Assembly (NCBI GenBank): GCA_949346185.1
Contig: CASGVX010000125.1
Span: forward strand, 1 to 6,347
DNA: 6,347 nt
Reading direction: 5' to 3'
Source of the DNA: an uncultured Lachnospiraceae bacterium
GTDB lineage: Bacteria > Bacillota > Clostridia > Lachnospirales > Lachnospiraceae
Shown here one piece after another: positions 1 through 5,904 of the stretch. The notes under the pieces were generated by a model, which saw nothing but the letters and a program-made list of their open reading frames with translations, was not told where the DNA came from and searched no databases. Positions within the stretch are counted from its first letter, which is position 1, and each line of letters opens with the position of its first letter. A program made the translations under genes and the position numbers.

Positions 1-110
1 AACTTCTGGGACACTCTGATGTAAGTACCACAATGAATGTTTATGCCCATGCCATCAGAGAGGCGAAGCGGACTTCCGCAAGGCTTTGGGATAAGGTGGT
101 GGGCGGTTGA
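1..110 (+). CDS. Tyrosine recombinase / phage-type integrase, C-terminal end only
   Basis: Only the last 35 codons are inside the window; the reading frame begins at base 3 and ends with TGA at 108-110. The peptide begins LLGHSDVSTTMNVYAHA and runs to a C-terminal DKVVGG. This is the characteristic end of the catalytic domain of tyrosine recombinases. LGH supplies the histidine (codon 12-14) of the active site, and the tyrosine of NVYAH (codon 42-44) is the expected nucleophile that forms the covalent 3'-phosphotyrosyl link with DNA. The Arg, Lys and HxxR residues would lie upstream, outside the window. The wording resembles integrases of clostridial prophages and integrative elements more than XerC/XerD, but the fragment is too short to separate these firmly. 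If it is an element integrase, it would catalyse integration and excision at an attachment site that often lies just beyond the gene. The family call is firm; whether the gene is intact cannot be seen. Confidence 0.85.
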   Translation, partial: LLGHSDVSTTMNVYAHAIREAKRTSARLWDKVVGG

Positions 111-114
111 AAAA

Positions 115-160
115 ATTTGCCCTTGTTTCAGTCTGATAAGGAGCAAAAACAAGGGCAAAT
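115..160. repeat. Perfect 14-bp inverted repeat after the integrase gene
   Basis: ATTTGCCCTTGTTT (115-128) is exactly complementary to AAACAAGGGCAAAT (147-160), with an 18-nt loop. It starts four bases after the integrase stop codon. Read on the minus strand the stem is followed by six T residues (complement of 110-115), which is terminator geometry. On the plus strand it is followed by GGTTGATTTG, with no U tract. It could be a terminator or 3'-end stabiliser for the integrase mRNA, a block to minus-strand transcription entering the element, or part of a recombination site. The pairing is certain; the role is not. Confidence 0.6.
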
Positions 161-233
161 GGTTGATTTGATGATGTAATGGGTTTGGCAGATTGTATAA
201 AATGGGGATTTCGGTGGGAAATGTTAGTTTAAT

Positions 234-251
234 ACAAATTAATAAATTTGT
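234..251. repeat. AT-rich 7-bp inverted repeat next to a promoter
   Basis: ACAAATT (234-240) and AATTTGT (245-251) are perfect complements separated by AATA. The repeat ends two bases before the -35 box of the promoter at 254-282. This is a plausible operator position for a repressor or activator of the gene at 359-802. AT-rich palindromes of this size also occur by chance in such spacers, so the regulatory reading is tentative. Confidence 0.35.
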
Positions 252-253
252 TG

Positions 254-282
254 TTGAAGGCTTACCTAAAATACGATATACT
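254..282 (+). promoter_or_regulatory. Sigma-A-like promoter for the acidic-tail protein gene
   Basis: TTGAAG (254-259) is separated by exactly 17 bp from TATACT (277-282). The boxes match four of six and five of six consensus bases. Transcription would begin near 289, leaving a leader of about 70 nt before the ATG at 359. The promoter lies inside the AT-rich stretch that can be read as an N-terminal extension of the downstream frame, which is a further argument against any start codon upstream of it. Confidence 0.6.
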
Positions 283-348
283 ATATTTGATTGGATTTGC
301 AAAAGGAATTAGTTGCAAGCCAAATACAATTTTCTATCTTAGAAGAAT

Positions 349-353
349 GGAGG
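349..353 (+). promoter_or_regulatory. Ribosome binding site fixing the start at 359
   Basis: GGAGG sits 5 nt before the ATG at 359-361. The in-frame ATG at 347 overlaps this motif and has no good site of its own. A farther in-frame TTG at 248 lies upstream of the promoter. The site therefore selects 359. Confidence 0.75.
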
Positions 354-358
354 TTGAC

Positions 359-802
359 ATGGGCGAACCATTTGTGACAAACGTATTATCGAATAAATAC
401 GATACCGCTTTGGACTTTCATGTGACAATGTACGACAAACTCCCATATGAAAGGGATTCCGACTACTGCAATGTTGAAAAAGTAGCAATCAGCAGCGGAA
501 GAGTAATCAAATATTTCTTATATATGAACCAGCCCGGGGTGGTAATGATTGACAACAAGGACGAAGAGTTTGAACAGTACCTTCTAGAACTGCAGTTAAA
601 ATATCAGAAGCAGAAGGCGCTGAACGATTCCGCTTCCTCGGAATCAGACCTTCCCTCCGACGAGGTGACGGACGAGCAAATCCAGACGCTGCTGGACGAT
701 CAGGAAGGCAATGATTCCACATCCTTTGGCGAGGAAGATACAGAGGAGGATATCTCATTGGAGAATACCACCAATCCCTTTGCAGATGTGGAGGATTGGT
801 AA
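359..802 (+). CDS. Hypothetical protein with acidic C-terminal tail, 147 aa
   Basis: I do not recognise this protein. It begins MGEPFVTNVLSNKYD and has two visible parts. Residues 1 to about 86 look folded, with alternating hydrophobic and charged stretches (KVAISSGRVIKYFLYMN, then PGVVMIDNKDEEFEQYLLEL) that suggest strands followed by a helix ending KYQKQK. Residues 89-147 form a low-complexity tail with 21 Asp/Glu and no Lys or Arg, ending NPFADVEDW. There is no signal peptide or membrane segment, so it is probably cytoplasmic. The tail could be a disordered interaction or DNA-mimic-like region, but that is only inference from charge. The first part of the gene is AT-rich and the tail region after about 600 is visibly richer in G and C. 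It has its own promoter and Shine-Dalgarno site and ends in a bidirectional terminator shared with dnaJ, so it is a monocistronic unit. It lies between an integrase end and the heat-shock operon; whether it belongs to the mobile element or to the chromosome is open. Confidence 0.75.
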   Translation: MGEPFVTNVLSNKYDTALDFHVTMYDKLPYERDSDYCNVEKVAISSGRVIKYFLYMNQPGVVMIDNKDEEFEQYLLELQLKYQKQKALNDSASSESDLPSDEVTDEQIQTLLDDQEGNDSTSFGEEDTEEDISLENTTNPFADVEDW

Positions 803-832
803 AAAAAGGGAACGCCAGCGCGTTCCCTTTTT
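801..832. terminator. Bidirectional Rho-independent terminator
   Basis: GGGAACGC (808-815) pairs with GCGTTCCC (820-827) around a four-base loop. Seven A lie to the left (801-807) and five T to the right (828-832). Transcripts from either side therefore end in a GC-rich stem followed by a U run. It overlaps the stop codon of the plus-strand gene and lies 15 nt beyond the dnaJ stop, so it ends both converging units. Confidence 0.92.
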
Positions 833-846
833 ATCTTCCTGCAATC

Positions 847-2019
847 CTATTTCTTTTTCTTTCGCTTAAATCCCTTGGACTTAGAAGAGCCGCTATCTTT
901 TTCTTTCTCCTCTTCCTTCTCCTGAGCCTTCTCTTCCTCCCCATACATTGCCTTGTCAAAGGCAAGCAGGGCTTCTTTCTGCTCATGGGATAACTTTGTG
1001 GGCACTTCCACCACCAGCGTGACATAATGGTCGCCCCGCACCTGCTTATTCCGCAGGGAAGGAACTCCCTTACCCCGCAGGCGCACCCTGGTATCTGTCT
1101 GGGTTCCCGGCTTTACCGTATAAATCACTTCGCCGTCGATGGTCTTGACATGGATATCTCCACCCAGTACCGCCTTGGTGTAGGTAATTGGCACGGTAGA
1201 GTAGATATCCCTATCCTGACGCATGAACAGCGGATCCTTTCCCACGATCACTTCCACCAGAAGGTCTCCTCTGCCACCGCCATTCACCCCTGGCTCTCCC
1301 TTATCCCGAATGCGGACGCACTGGCCATTGTCAATGCCCGCCGGAATAGAAACGGAGATATTCTTCTTCTTGCTGATGTAGCCGGAACCGCTGCAGTCTG
1401 GGCAGCGATCCTTGATAATCTTGCCGGTTCCGTGGCAGTCCGGGCAGGATTGCACATTGCGCACTACGCCGAACAGAGACTGCTGGGTGAATACCACCTG
1501 CCCCTTGCCGCCACATTTGGGACACGTCTGGGGAGAGGTGCCCGCCTTGGCACCTGTTCCATGGCAGGAAGCACATTCATCCTTCAGCACGATATCAATT
1601 TCCTTGTCCACGCCAAAGCAGGCTTCCAGAAAGCTAATCCGAACGGAAGTGCGAATATTCTGCCCCTTCATGGGACCGTTGCTCCTGCTGCGGGAACGCC
1701 CGCCCCCAAAGAAATCGCCGAAAATGTCGCCAAAGATATCCCCCATATCCATGCCGCTAAAATCAAATCCGCCGGCACCGCCAGCGCCGCCGTCAAAGGC
1801 GGCATGGCCGAACTGGTCATACTGGCGTCTCTTGTCCGGGTCGCTCAATACCGCATAGGCCTCAGAGGCTTCCTTAAACTTCACCTCCGCCTCCTTGTCG
1901 CCAGGATTGGTATCTGGATGATATTTCTTTGCCAGTTTTCGATAGGCTGATTTCAGTTCTGAGTCAGAAGCACTTTTGCCCACCCCCAGAACCTCATAAT
2001 AATCTCTCTTATCTGCCAT
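847..2019 (-). CDS. dnaJ: Chaperone DnaJ (Hsp40, type I)
   Basis: This 390-residue cytoplasmic co-chaperone binds unfolded proteins, hands them to DnaK and stimulates DnaK ATPase. The domain order is complete. The J domain spans about residues 5-70, with the essential HPD at 34-36. A Gly/Phe-rich linker spans about 71-107 and includes repeated GDIFGD segments. The zinc domain has four CxxCxGxG motifs starting at Cys149, Cys166, Cys192 and Cys206. The C-terminal substrate-binding beta domains run to about residue 350. The length is close to the usual 370-390. The last 32 residues (from about 359) form a highly charged extra tail ending in FKRKKKK, rich in Glu and Lys with a short SGSSKSK stretch; this looks disordered and is less conserved in the family. 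The start ATG is supported by GGAG 7 nt upstream. It is the last gene of the operon, 101 bp after dnaK, and ends before a strong terminator. Confidence 0.98.
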   Translation of the reverse strand: MADKRDYYEVLGVGKSASDSELKSAYRKLAKKYHPDTNPGDKEAEVKFKEASEAYAVLSDPDKRRQYDQFGHAAFDGGAGGAGGFDFSGMDMGDIFGDIFGDFFGGGRSRSRSNGPMKGQNIRTSVRISFLEACFGVDKEIDIVLKDECASCHGTGAKAGTSPQTCPKCGGKGQVVFTQQSLFGVVRNVQSCPDCHGTGKIIKDRCPDCSGSGYISKKKNISVSIPAGIDNGQCVRIRDKGEPGVNGGGRGDLLVEVIVGKDPLFMRQDRDIYSTVPITYTKAVLGGDIHVKTIDGEVIYTVKPGTQTDTRVRLRGKGVPSLRNKQVRGDHYVTLVVEVPTKLSHEQKEALLAFDKAMYGEEEKAQEKEEEKEKDSGSSKSKGFKRKKKK

Positions 2020-2056
2020 TTATATTCTCCAATCAAAGTCTAACGTCATCAAATGC

Positions 2057-2096
2057 TAGGATACACGTCATCAGATAGAAATCGCCGTGTATCCTA
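2057..2096 (-). repeat. 11-bp hairpin in the dnaK-dnaJ gap
   Basis: TAGGATACACG (2057-2067) and CGTGTATCCTA (2086-2096) pair perfectly around an 18-nt loop. The hairpin begins 24 nt after the dnaK stop in the mRNA and ends 37 nt before the dnaJ start. No T run follows on the minus strand, so it is not a standard terminator. A role in mRNA processing, in protecting the dnaK 3' end, or in lowering dnaJ output is plausible. The nonamer ACGTCATCA also occurs twice, at 2043-2051 and 2065-2073, 22 bp apart. Confidence 0.6.
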
Positions 2097-2120
2097 TAGC
2101 CATCAATTCAATATAATATT

Positions 2121-3995
2121 TTATACTTCCCTATAATCTCCATCTACCACGTCATCTGCCCCATCTTGGGCACCTGTCCCCATATCCGGACCTGCGCCGG
2201 CACCCATGTCAGGACCTGCGCCGCCAGCTGCCTGAGCGCTCTCATACATTTTCTGGAATACGTTCTGGGCACTCTGCATCAACTGCTCCTTGGCCGCATT
2301 CAGTTCTGCCACCTCTGACTCAGAGATGGACTCCGGATTGGTCTTTTCCACCAATTCCTTCAACTTGTCAATATCTGCCTGAACAGTTGCCTTCTCAGAT
2401 GCATCAATCTTATCTCCCACTTCGTCCAAGGCCTTCTGGGTCTGAAATACCAAACTGTCTGCATCATTCCTAGCATCAATGCCCTCTTTCCGAGCCTTAT
2501 CCTCTGCCTCGAACTGGGCAGCCTCCTGTACCGCCTTCTCAATCTCGTCATCAGACATGTTAGATCCGGCTGTAATGGTAATATGCTGCTCCTTCCCAGT
2601 ACCCAGATCCTTGGCAGACACATTCACGATGCCGTTGGCATCAATATCGAAGGTAACCTCGATCTGAGGCACGCCGCGCCTTGCCGGAGGGATGCCGTCC
2701 AGACGGAACTGCCCTAGGGACTTATTGTCCTTGGCAAACTGACGCTCGCCCTGAAGCACGTTGATATCCACTGCGCTCTGGTTGTCAGCAGCCGTGGAGA
2801 ACACCTGGCTCTTCTTGGTAGGAATCGTAGTATTTCTCTCAATCAGCCTAGTTGCCACGCCACCCATGGTCTCGATGGAGAGGGAAAGAGGCGTAACATC
2901 CAGTAGAAGGATATCCCCCGCACCAGCATCGCCAGCCAGTTTGCCGCCCTGAACAGAAGCGCCCAGGGCTACGCATTCATCTGGGTTCAAGGATTTGTTT
3001 GGCTCATGGCCGGTGAGCTGCTTTACCTTATCCTGCACGGCGGGAATACGGGTAGAGCCGCCTACCAGAAGCACCTTGCCCAACTCTGAGGCAGTGATGC
3101 CCGCATCTTTCAGCGCATTAGATACCGGCGTGGCCGTCCTCTCTACCAAATCGCTGGTCAGCTCGTCAAATTTCGCCCTAGTCAGGTTCATGTCAAAATG
3201 CTTCGGACCCTCTGCGGTAGCCGTGATAAATGGCAGGTTGATATTGGTGGTGGTTGCGGAGGAAAGTTCCTTCTTTGCCTTCTCAGCCGCTTCCTTCAGT
3301 CTCTGAAGAGCCATCTTGTCAGTGGATAGGTCAACCCCTTCTGCCTTCTTAAATTCAGCAATCATATAGTCTGTAATCTTCTGGTCGAAGTCATCGCCAC
3401 CCAGCCTGTTATCGCCGGAAGTAGCCAGCACTTCGATGACACCGTCGCCGATTTCGATAATGGACACGTCAAAAGTTCCGCCGCCTAGGTCATAAACCAT
3501 GATTTTCTGCTCTTTTTCATTGTCCAAGCCATATGCCAGCGCAGCAGCAGTAGGCTCGTTGATAATGCGCTTCACGTCCAATCCCGCAATCTTCCCCGCA
3601 TCCTTGGTGGCCTGACGCTGGGCATCGTTAAAGTAAGCAGGCACCGTAATGACTGCCTCCGCCACCTTCTCTCCCAGATAACTCTCCGCATCGGATTTCA
3701 GTTTCTGCAGAATCATAGCAGAAATCTCCTGAGGAGAATATTTTTTTTCATCAATGGACACCCGGTAATCTGTTCCCATGTGTCTCTTAATAGAAGAAAT
3801 CGTCTTATCTGCATTGGTCACAGCCTGACGCTTTGCCGGCTCTCCCACCAGTCTCTCTCCCGTCTTTGAAAAAGCCACGATAGATGGCGTGGTCCGGGCA
3901 CCTTCTGTATTGGCAACAACCACAGGCTTTCCACCTTCCATCACTGCCACGCATGAATTTGTCGTACCTAAATCAATACCAATAATCTTGCTCAT
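2121..3995 (-). CDS. dnaK: Molecular chaperone DnaK (Hsp70)
   Basis: This 624-residue ATP-dependent chaperone cycles between open and closed substrate-binding states in the cytoplasm with DnaJ and GrpE. The nucleotide-binding domain (about 1-355) shows phosphate motif IDLGTTNS (residues 7-14), the second signature YDLGGGTFDVS (168-178) and the adenosine motif LLVGGSTRIPAVQ (309-321). The interdomain linker is DILLLDVTPL (361-370). The beta substrate-binding domain follows to about 475, then a helical lid to about 588. The length is between the roughly 610 residues usual in Gram-positives and the roughly 640 of E. coli. The C-terminal tail is Gly-rich with an eight-residue duplication and ends DDVVDGDYREV, a variant of the usual acidic DnaK terminus. 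The ATG is preceded by AGGAGG with 8-9 nt spacing, one of the strongest ribosome sites in the window, consistent with DnaK being the most abundant product. It lies 154 bp after grpE and 101 bp before dnaJ. Confidence 0.99.
   Translation of the reverse strand: MSKIIGIDLGTTNSCVAVMEGGKPVVVANTEGARTTPSIVAFSKTGERLVGEPAKRQAVTNADKTISSIKRHMGTDYRVSIDEKKYSPQEISAMILQKLKSDAESYLGEKVAEAVITVPAYFNDAQRQATKDAGKIAGLDVKRIINEPTAAALAYGLDNEKEQKIMVYDLGGGTFDVSIIEIGDGVIEVLATSGDNRLGGDDFDQKITDYMIAEFKKAEGVDLSTDKMALQRLKEAAEKAKKELSSATTTNINLPFITATAEGPKHFDMNLTRAKFDELTSDLVERTATPVSNALKDAGITASELGKVLLVGGSTRIPAVQDKVKQLTGHEPNKSLNPDECVALGASVQGGKLAGDAGAGDILLLDVTPLSLSIETMGGVATRLIERNTTIPTKKSQVFSTAADNQSAVDINVLQGERQFAKDNKSLGQFRLDGIPPARRGVPQIEVTFDIDANGIVNVSAKDLGTGKEQHITITAGSNMSDDEIEKAVQEAAQFEAEDKARKEGIDARNDADSLVFQTQKALDEVGDKIDASEKATVQADIDKLKELVEKTNPESISESEVAELNAAKEQLMQSAQNVFQKMYESAQAAGGAGPDMGAGAGPDMGTGAQDGADDVVDGDYREV
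2180..2227 (-). repeat. 24-bp tandem duplication in the dnaK tail
   Basis: Two adjacent 24-bp units (2180-2203 and 2204-2227) differ at a few bases and encode eight-residue copies of the pattern GPDMG[A/T]GA in the disordered C-terminal tail of DnaK. A copy-number change here would stay in frame, so tail length may differ between strains. Confidence 0.65.
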
Positions 3996-4041
3996 AATCC
4001 TTTACCTCCTAAGATATCTAATATTTCACCTAATCTATCAA

Positions 4042-4058
4042 TAACTGGAATCCAGTTA
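4042..4058. repeat. Short palindrome in the grpE-dnaK gap
   Basis: TAACTGG (4042-4048) and CCAGTTA (4052-4058) form a perfect 7-bp stem with a three-base loop, about 31 nt upstream of the dnaK Shine-Dalgarno motif. No T run follows it on the minus strand. It may be a local mRNA hairpin near the 5' side of dnaK, or a protein site; its role is unknown. Confidence 0.45.
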
Positions 4059-4102
4059 CTATCTTATATCTATTGTCCACTCTGCAATCATCAACTTTCC
4101 TG

Positions 4103-4136
4103 CATGCTGCATCGCTGATATCAGATACAGCGCATG
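4103..4136 (-). repeat. Imperfect hairpin just after grpE
   Basis: CATG at 4103-4106 pairs with CATG at 4133-4136. The stem continues with two 2-nt bulges and one G-U pair towards the decamer CTGATATCAG (4115-4124), which is itself a perfect palindrome. In the mRNA it starts about 13 nt after the grpE stop. Two hairpins therefore sit in this 154-bp gap. A processing or stability role between grpE and dnaK is plausible but unproven. Confidence 0.35.
4121..4135 (-). other. Possible four-codon minigene (MRCI) with strong Shine-Dalgarno site
   Basis: Directly after the grpE stop the mRNA reads AGGAGG (complement of 4141-4146), CTATC, then ATG CGC TGT ATC TGA. This is a textbook ribosome site at a good 5-nt distance from an ATG whose frame closes after four codons. 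The ATG lies in the 5' arm of the imperfect hairpin at 4103-4136. It could be a vestigial start, a ribosome-loading site that affects mRNA decay, or chance. I do not claim a functional peptide. Confidence 0.25.
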
Positions 4137-4149
4137 ATAGCCTCCTGCC

Positions 4150-4803
4150 CTAATTGACCACCTTCACCATACTGTGGCGCACCACGGTATCCTTATAGAG
4201 ATAGCCTTTCTGCATCTCCTCGGCAACCGTGCCGCTCTCCAGACTGTCATCATCCACCATCATCACCGCATTGTGTAGGTTCGGGTCAAATTCCTGCCCC
4301 ACGGCCTCGATGGGCTTTACCCCCAATTCCTCAAAGGTGGTGAGAATCTGCTTATATACCAGTTCCACGCCCTGCACGAAGGAAGTATCCTTCTCCTCCT
4401 CCGGCACAGCCGTGAGCCCTCTCTCGAAATTGTCGATGACAGGAAGCATTTTCTCAATCACCGTCTTGGCTCCCACCTCGAACATCTGGGATTTTTCCTT
4501 CTCGGAACGCTTCCTGAAATTTTCAAACTCCGCCAGCTGACGCATCCGCTGATCCTCCAGCTCTGCCAGCTTTTCTTCTAATTTACCCAGTTTCTTATCC
4601 TTCTTCTTTCCGAAGCGCTTTTTCTCCTCTGCCTTCTCCTCCCCGTTTTCGGCATCCTGCGCCTCTTCCCGGGAAGCCTCTGCGGCCTCTTCCCCCGCCT
4701 CCGATGTCGCCGCCGCTGCCTCTGATGTCTTACCAGCCTTTTCTGCCTCTTCTCCTGCCTCCGGCTCCATCTTCTCTTGCTCTAACTCCTTTTCCTCAGC
4801 CAC
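4150..4803 (-). CDS. grpE: Nucleotide exchange factor GrpE
   Basis: This 217-residue protein is the dimeric ADP-release factor for DnaK and acts in the cytoplasm. Residues 1 to about 60 are a low-complexity Glu/Ala-rich region, followed by a basic patch KKRFGKKKDKK (61-71). A long coiled-coil helix runs from about 74 to 110 (KLEEKLAELEDQRMRQLAEFENF). The helical bundle follows, then the beta-wing with the family signature from FDPNLHNAV (172-180) through YLYKDTVVRHSMVKV (201-215). The E. coli and B. subtilis proteins are a little under 200 residues, and the surplus here lies mainly in the acidic N-terminus. The start is GTG at 4801-4803: an in-frame TAG lies only one codon before it (4807-4809), and AGGAG is 7 nt upstream. 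The gap to hrcA is 14 nt, so translation of the two is probably coupled. Confidence 0.98.
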   Translation of the reverse strand: MAEEKELEQEKMEPEAGEEAEKAGKTSEAAAATSEAGEEAAEASREEAQDAENGEEKAEEKKRFGKKKDKKLGKLEEKLAELEDQRMRQLAEFENFRKRSEKEKSQMFEVGAKTVIEKMLPVIDNFERGLTAVPEEEKDTSFVQGVELVYKQILTTFEELGVKPIEAVGQEFDPNLHNAVMMVDDDSLESGTVAEEMQKGYLYKDTVVRHSMVKVVN

Positions 4804-4817
4804 TTTCTATCTCCTCT

Positions 4818-5855
4818 CTACTTTTTTTCTTTAAATATATCATCCAACTGACCCATCAATGAGTTCAGCGTGCCCACAACCTTGTCATAGTCCATTCTCT
4901 TGGGTCCCACAATGCCGATCCTTCCATAAACGCCCTCCTGTATCTGGTAGGTGGCTGTCACCATGGAACAATCCTTCATGGAATCCACCTGAGTCTCATC
5001 TCCAATGTACACCTGGATATCATGGGTATCATTGTCCTTCCCCTTCTCGGGAAGCCCCAGCCACTGGTGGATCACCTTCTTCTCCTCAAAGGCATTCAGA
5101 AGGTCTGCCGCCTTGCTCTTATCGGATAGTTCAGGATACCGCAGGATATTGGTGGCCCCGCTGGTATATACCTCTAAGTCGTCCTGATCTACCAGCGTCT
5201 TGCCAATCACTTCCAAGACGGAATCAATCACTTGGGTATGCTCTCCCATCTGCTCTTTGATTCGCTGAATCACCGCCAGATTCATCTCCAGCACATCCAA
5301 TCCATTCAGCGTGGTATTCAAGATAAAGTTCAGCTTCACCATCACCTCGTCCGGAATCGGCTCCTCAATGCGAATCATCTGATTCTTCACCGCATTATTG
5401 TCCAAGACGATTACCGCCAGCAAATGCTCCTCGTCCACTGAGGTAATCTGGATGAACTTTACCCGCTTGGTCTGATATCTGGGTCCCGACACCATGGTAG
5501 CGTAATTGGTATTGGTGGCGAGGAACTTGGCTACCTGCTGCAGCACATCGTCAATCTTCTCCGCCTTCTCCTGCAATTCTTCCCGCAGACTATTGACCTC
5601 GCCCTCCTTCGCCTCCAGCATGGTATCCACATACAACCGGTATCCCTTGTCAGAGGGAATCCGCCCCGCCGAAGTGTGGGGCTGCAAAATATAGCCCATC
5701 TCCTCCAAGTCGGACATCTCATTTCTGATGGTGGCGGAACTGAGGTTCAAATCACTGTATTTTGAAATCGTCCGGGAACCCACCGGCTCCCCTGTCTCCA
5801 GATAGGTGCGGATAATTGCCTGAAGAATTTTCAGTTTTCTATCATCCAGTTCCAT
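4818..5855 (-). CDS. hrcA: Heat-inducible transcriptional repressor HrcA
   Basis: This 345-residue repressor binds the CIRCE operator and shuts off this operon (and usually groESL) at normal temperature. In other Firmicutes its activity depends on GroEL. The N-terminal winged-helix domain (about 1-75) is clear: DRKLKILQAII, PVGSRTISK, SSATIRNEMSDLEEMGY, then the wing HTSAGRIPSDKGYRLYVD. The rest forms the GAF-like and dimerisation regions and ends DDIFKEKK. The start MELDD at 5853-5855 was chosen because AAGGAG lies 7 nt upstream and because it matches the normal HrcA N-terminus and length (343 residues in B. subtilis). A farther in-frame ATG at 5913-5915 would add 20 residues but lies inside CIRCE without a ribosome site. 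It is the first gene of the operon and is autoregulated. Confidence 0.97.
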   Translation of the reverse strand: MELDDRKLKILQAIIRTYLETGEPVGSRTISKYSDLNLSSATIRNEMSDLEEMGYILQPHTSAGRIPSDKGYRLYVDTMLEAKEGEVNSLREELQEKAEKIDDVLQQVAKFLATNTNYATMVSGPRYQTKRVKFIQITSVDEEHLLAVIVLDNNAVKNQMIRIEEPIPDEVMVKLNFILNTTLNGLDVLEMNLAVIQRIKEQMGEHTQVIDSVLEVIGKTLVDQDDLEVYTSGATNILRYPELSDKSKAADLLNAFEEKKVIHQWLGLPEKGKDNDTHDIQVYIGDETQVDSMKDCSMVTATYQIQEGVYGRIGIVGPKRMDYDKVVGTLNSLMGQLDDIFKEKK

Positions 5856-5862
5856 TCCATCA

Positions 5863-5868
5863 CTCCTT
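5863..5868 (-). promoter_or_regulatory. hrcA ribosome binding site
   Basis: AAGGAG on the minus strand, 7 nt before the ATG at 5855. It decides between this start and the upstream in-frame ATG at 5915, which has only AT-rich CIRCE-flanking sequence before it. Confidence 0.85.
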
Positions 5869-5904
5869 TTTCCACCAGAATGGGTTTCTAACCCGATTGC
5901 TTTG

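Noticed and set aside
248..358. N-terminal extension of the acidic-tail protein starting at TTG 248
   Set aside because: There is no ribosome site, the segment contains a good promoter (254-282), and GGAGG at 349-353 points to the ATG at 359.
507..758. Minus-strand open frame within the acidic-tail gene
   Set aside because: It is a shadow frame without start context, opposite a gene with promoter, ribosome site and terminator.
1027..1950. Long plus-strand open frame (307 codons) opposite dnaJ
   Set aside because: It is fully antisense to a dnaJ gene with all domains intact, has no ribosome site, and its composition follows from dnaJ codon bias.
2020..2120. Terminator between dnaK and dnaJ
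   Set aside because: The hairpin has no following U run on the minus strand; intrinsic termination is unlikely.
4060..4097. Possible internal promoter before dnaK (TTGATG with TATAAG)
   Set aside because: The spacing is about 20 bp, and at 17 bp the -10 would be the poor AGATAT, so it does not meet a reasonable standard.
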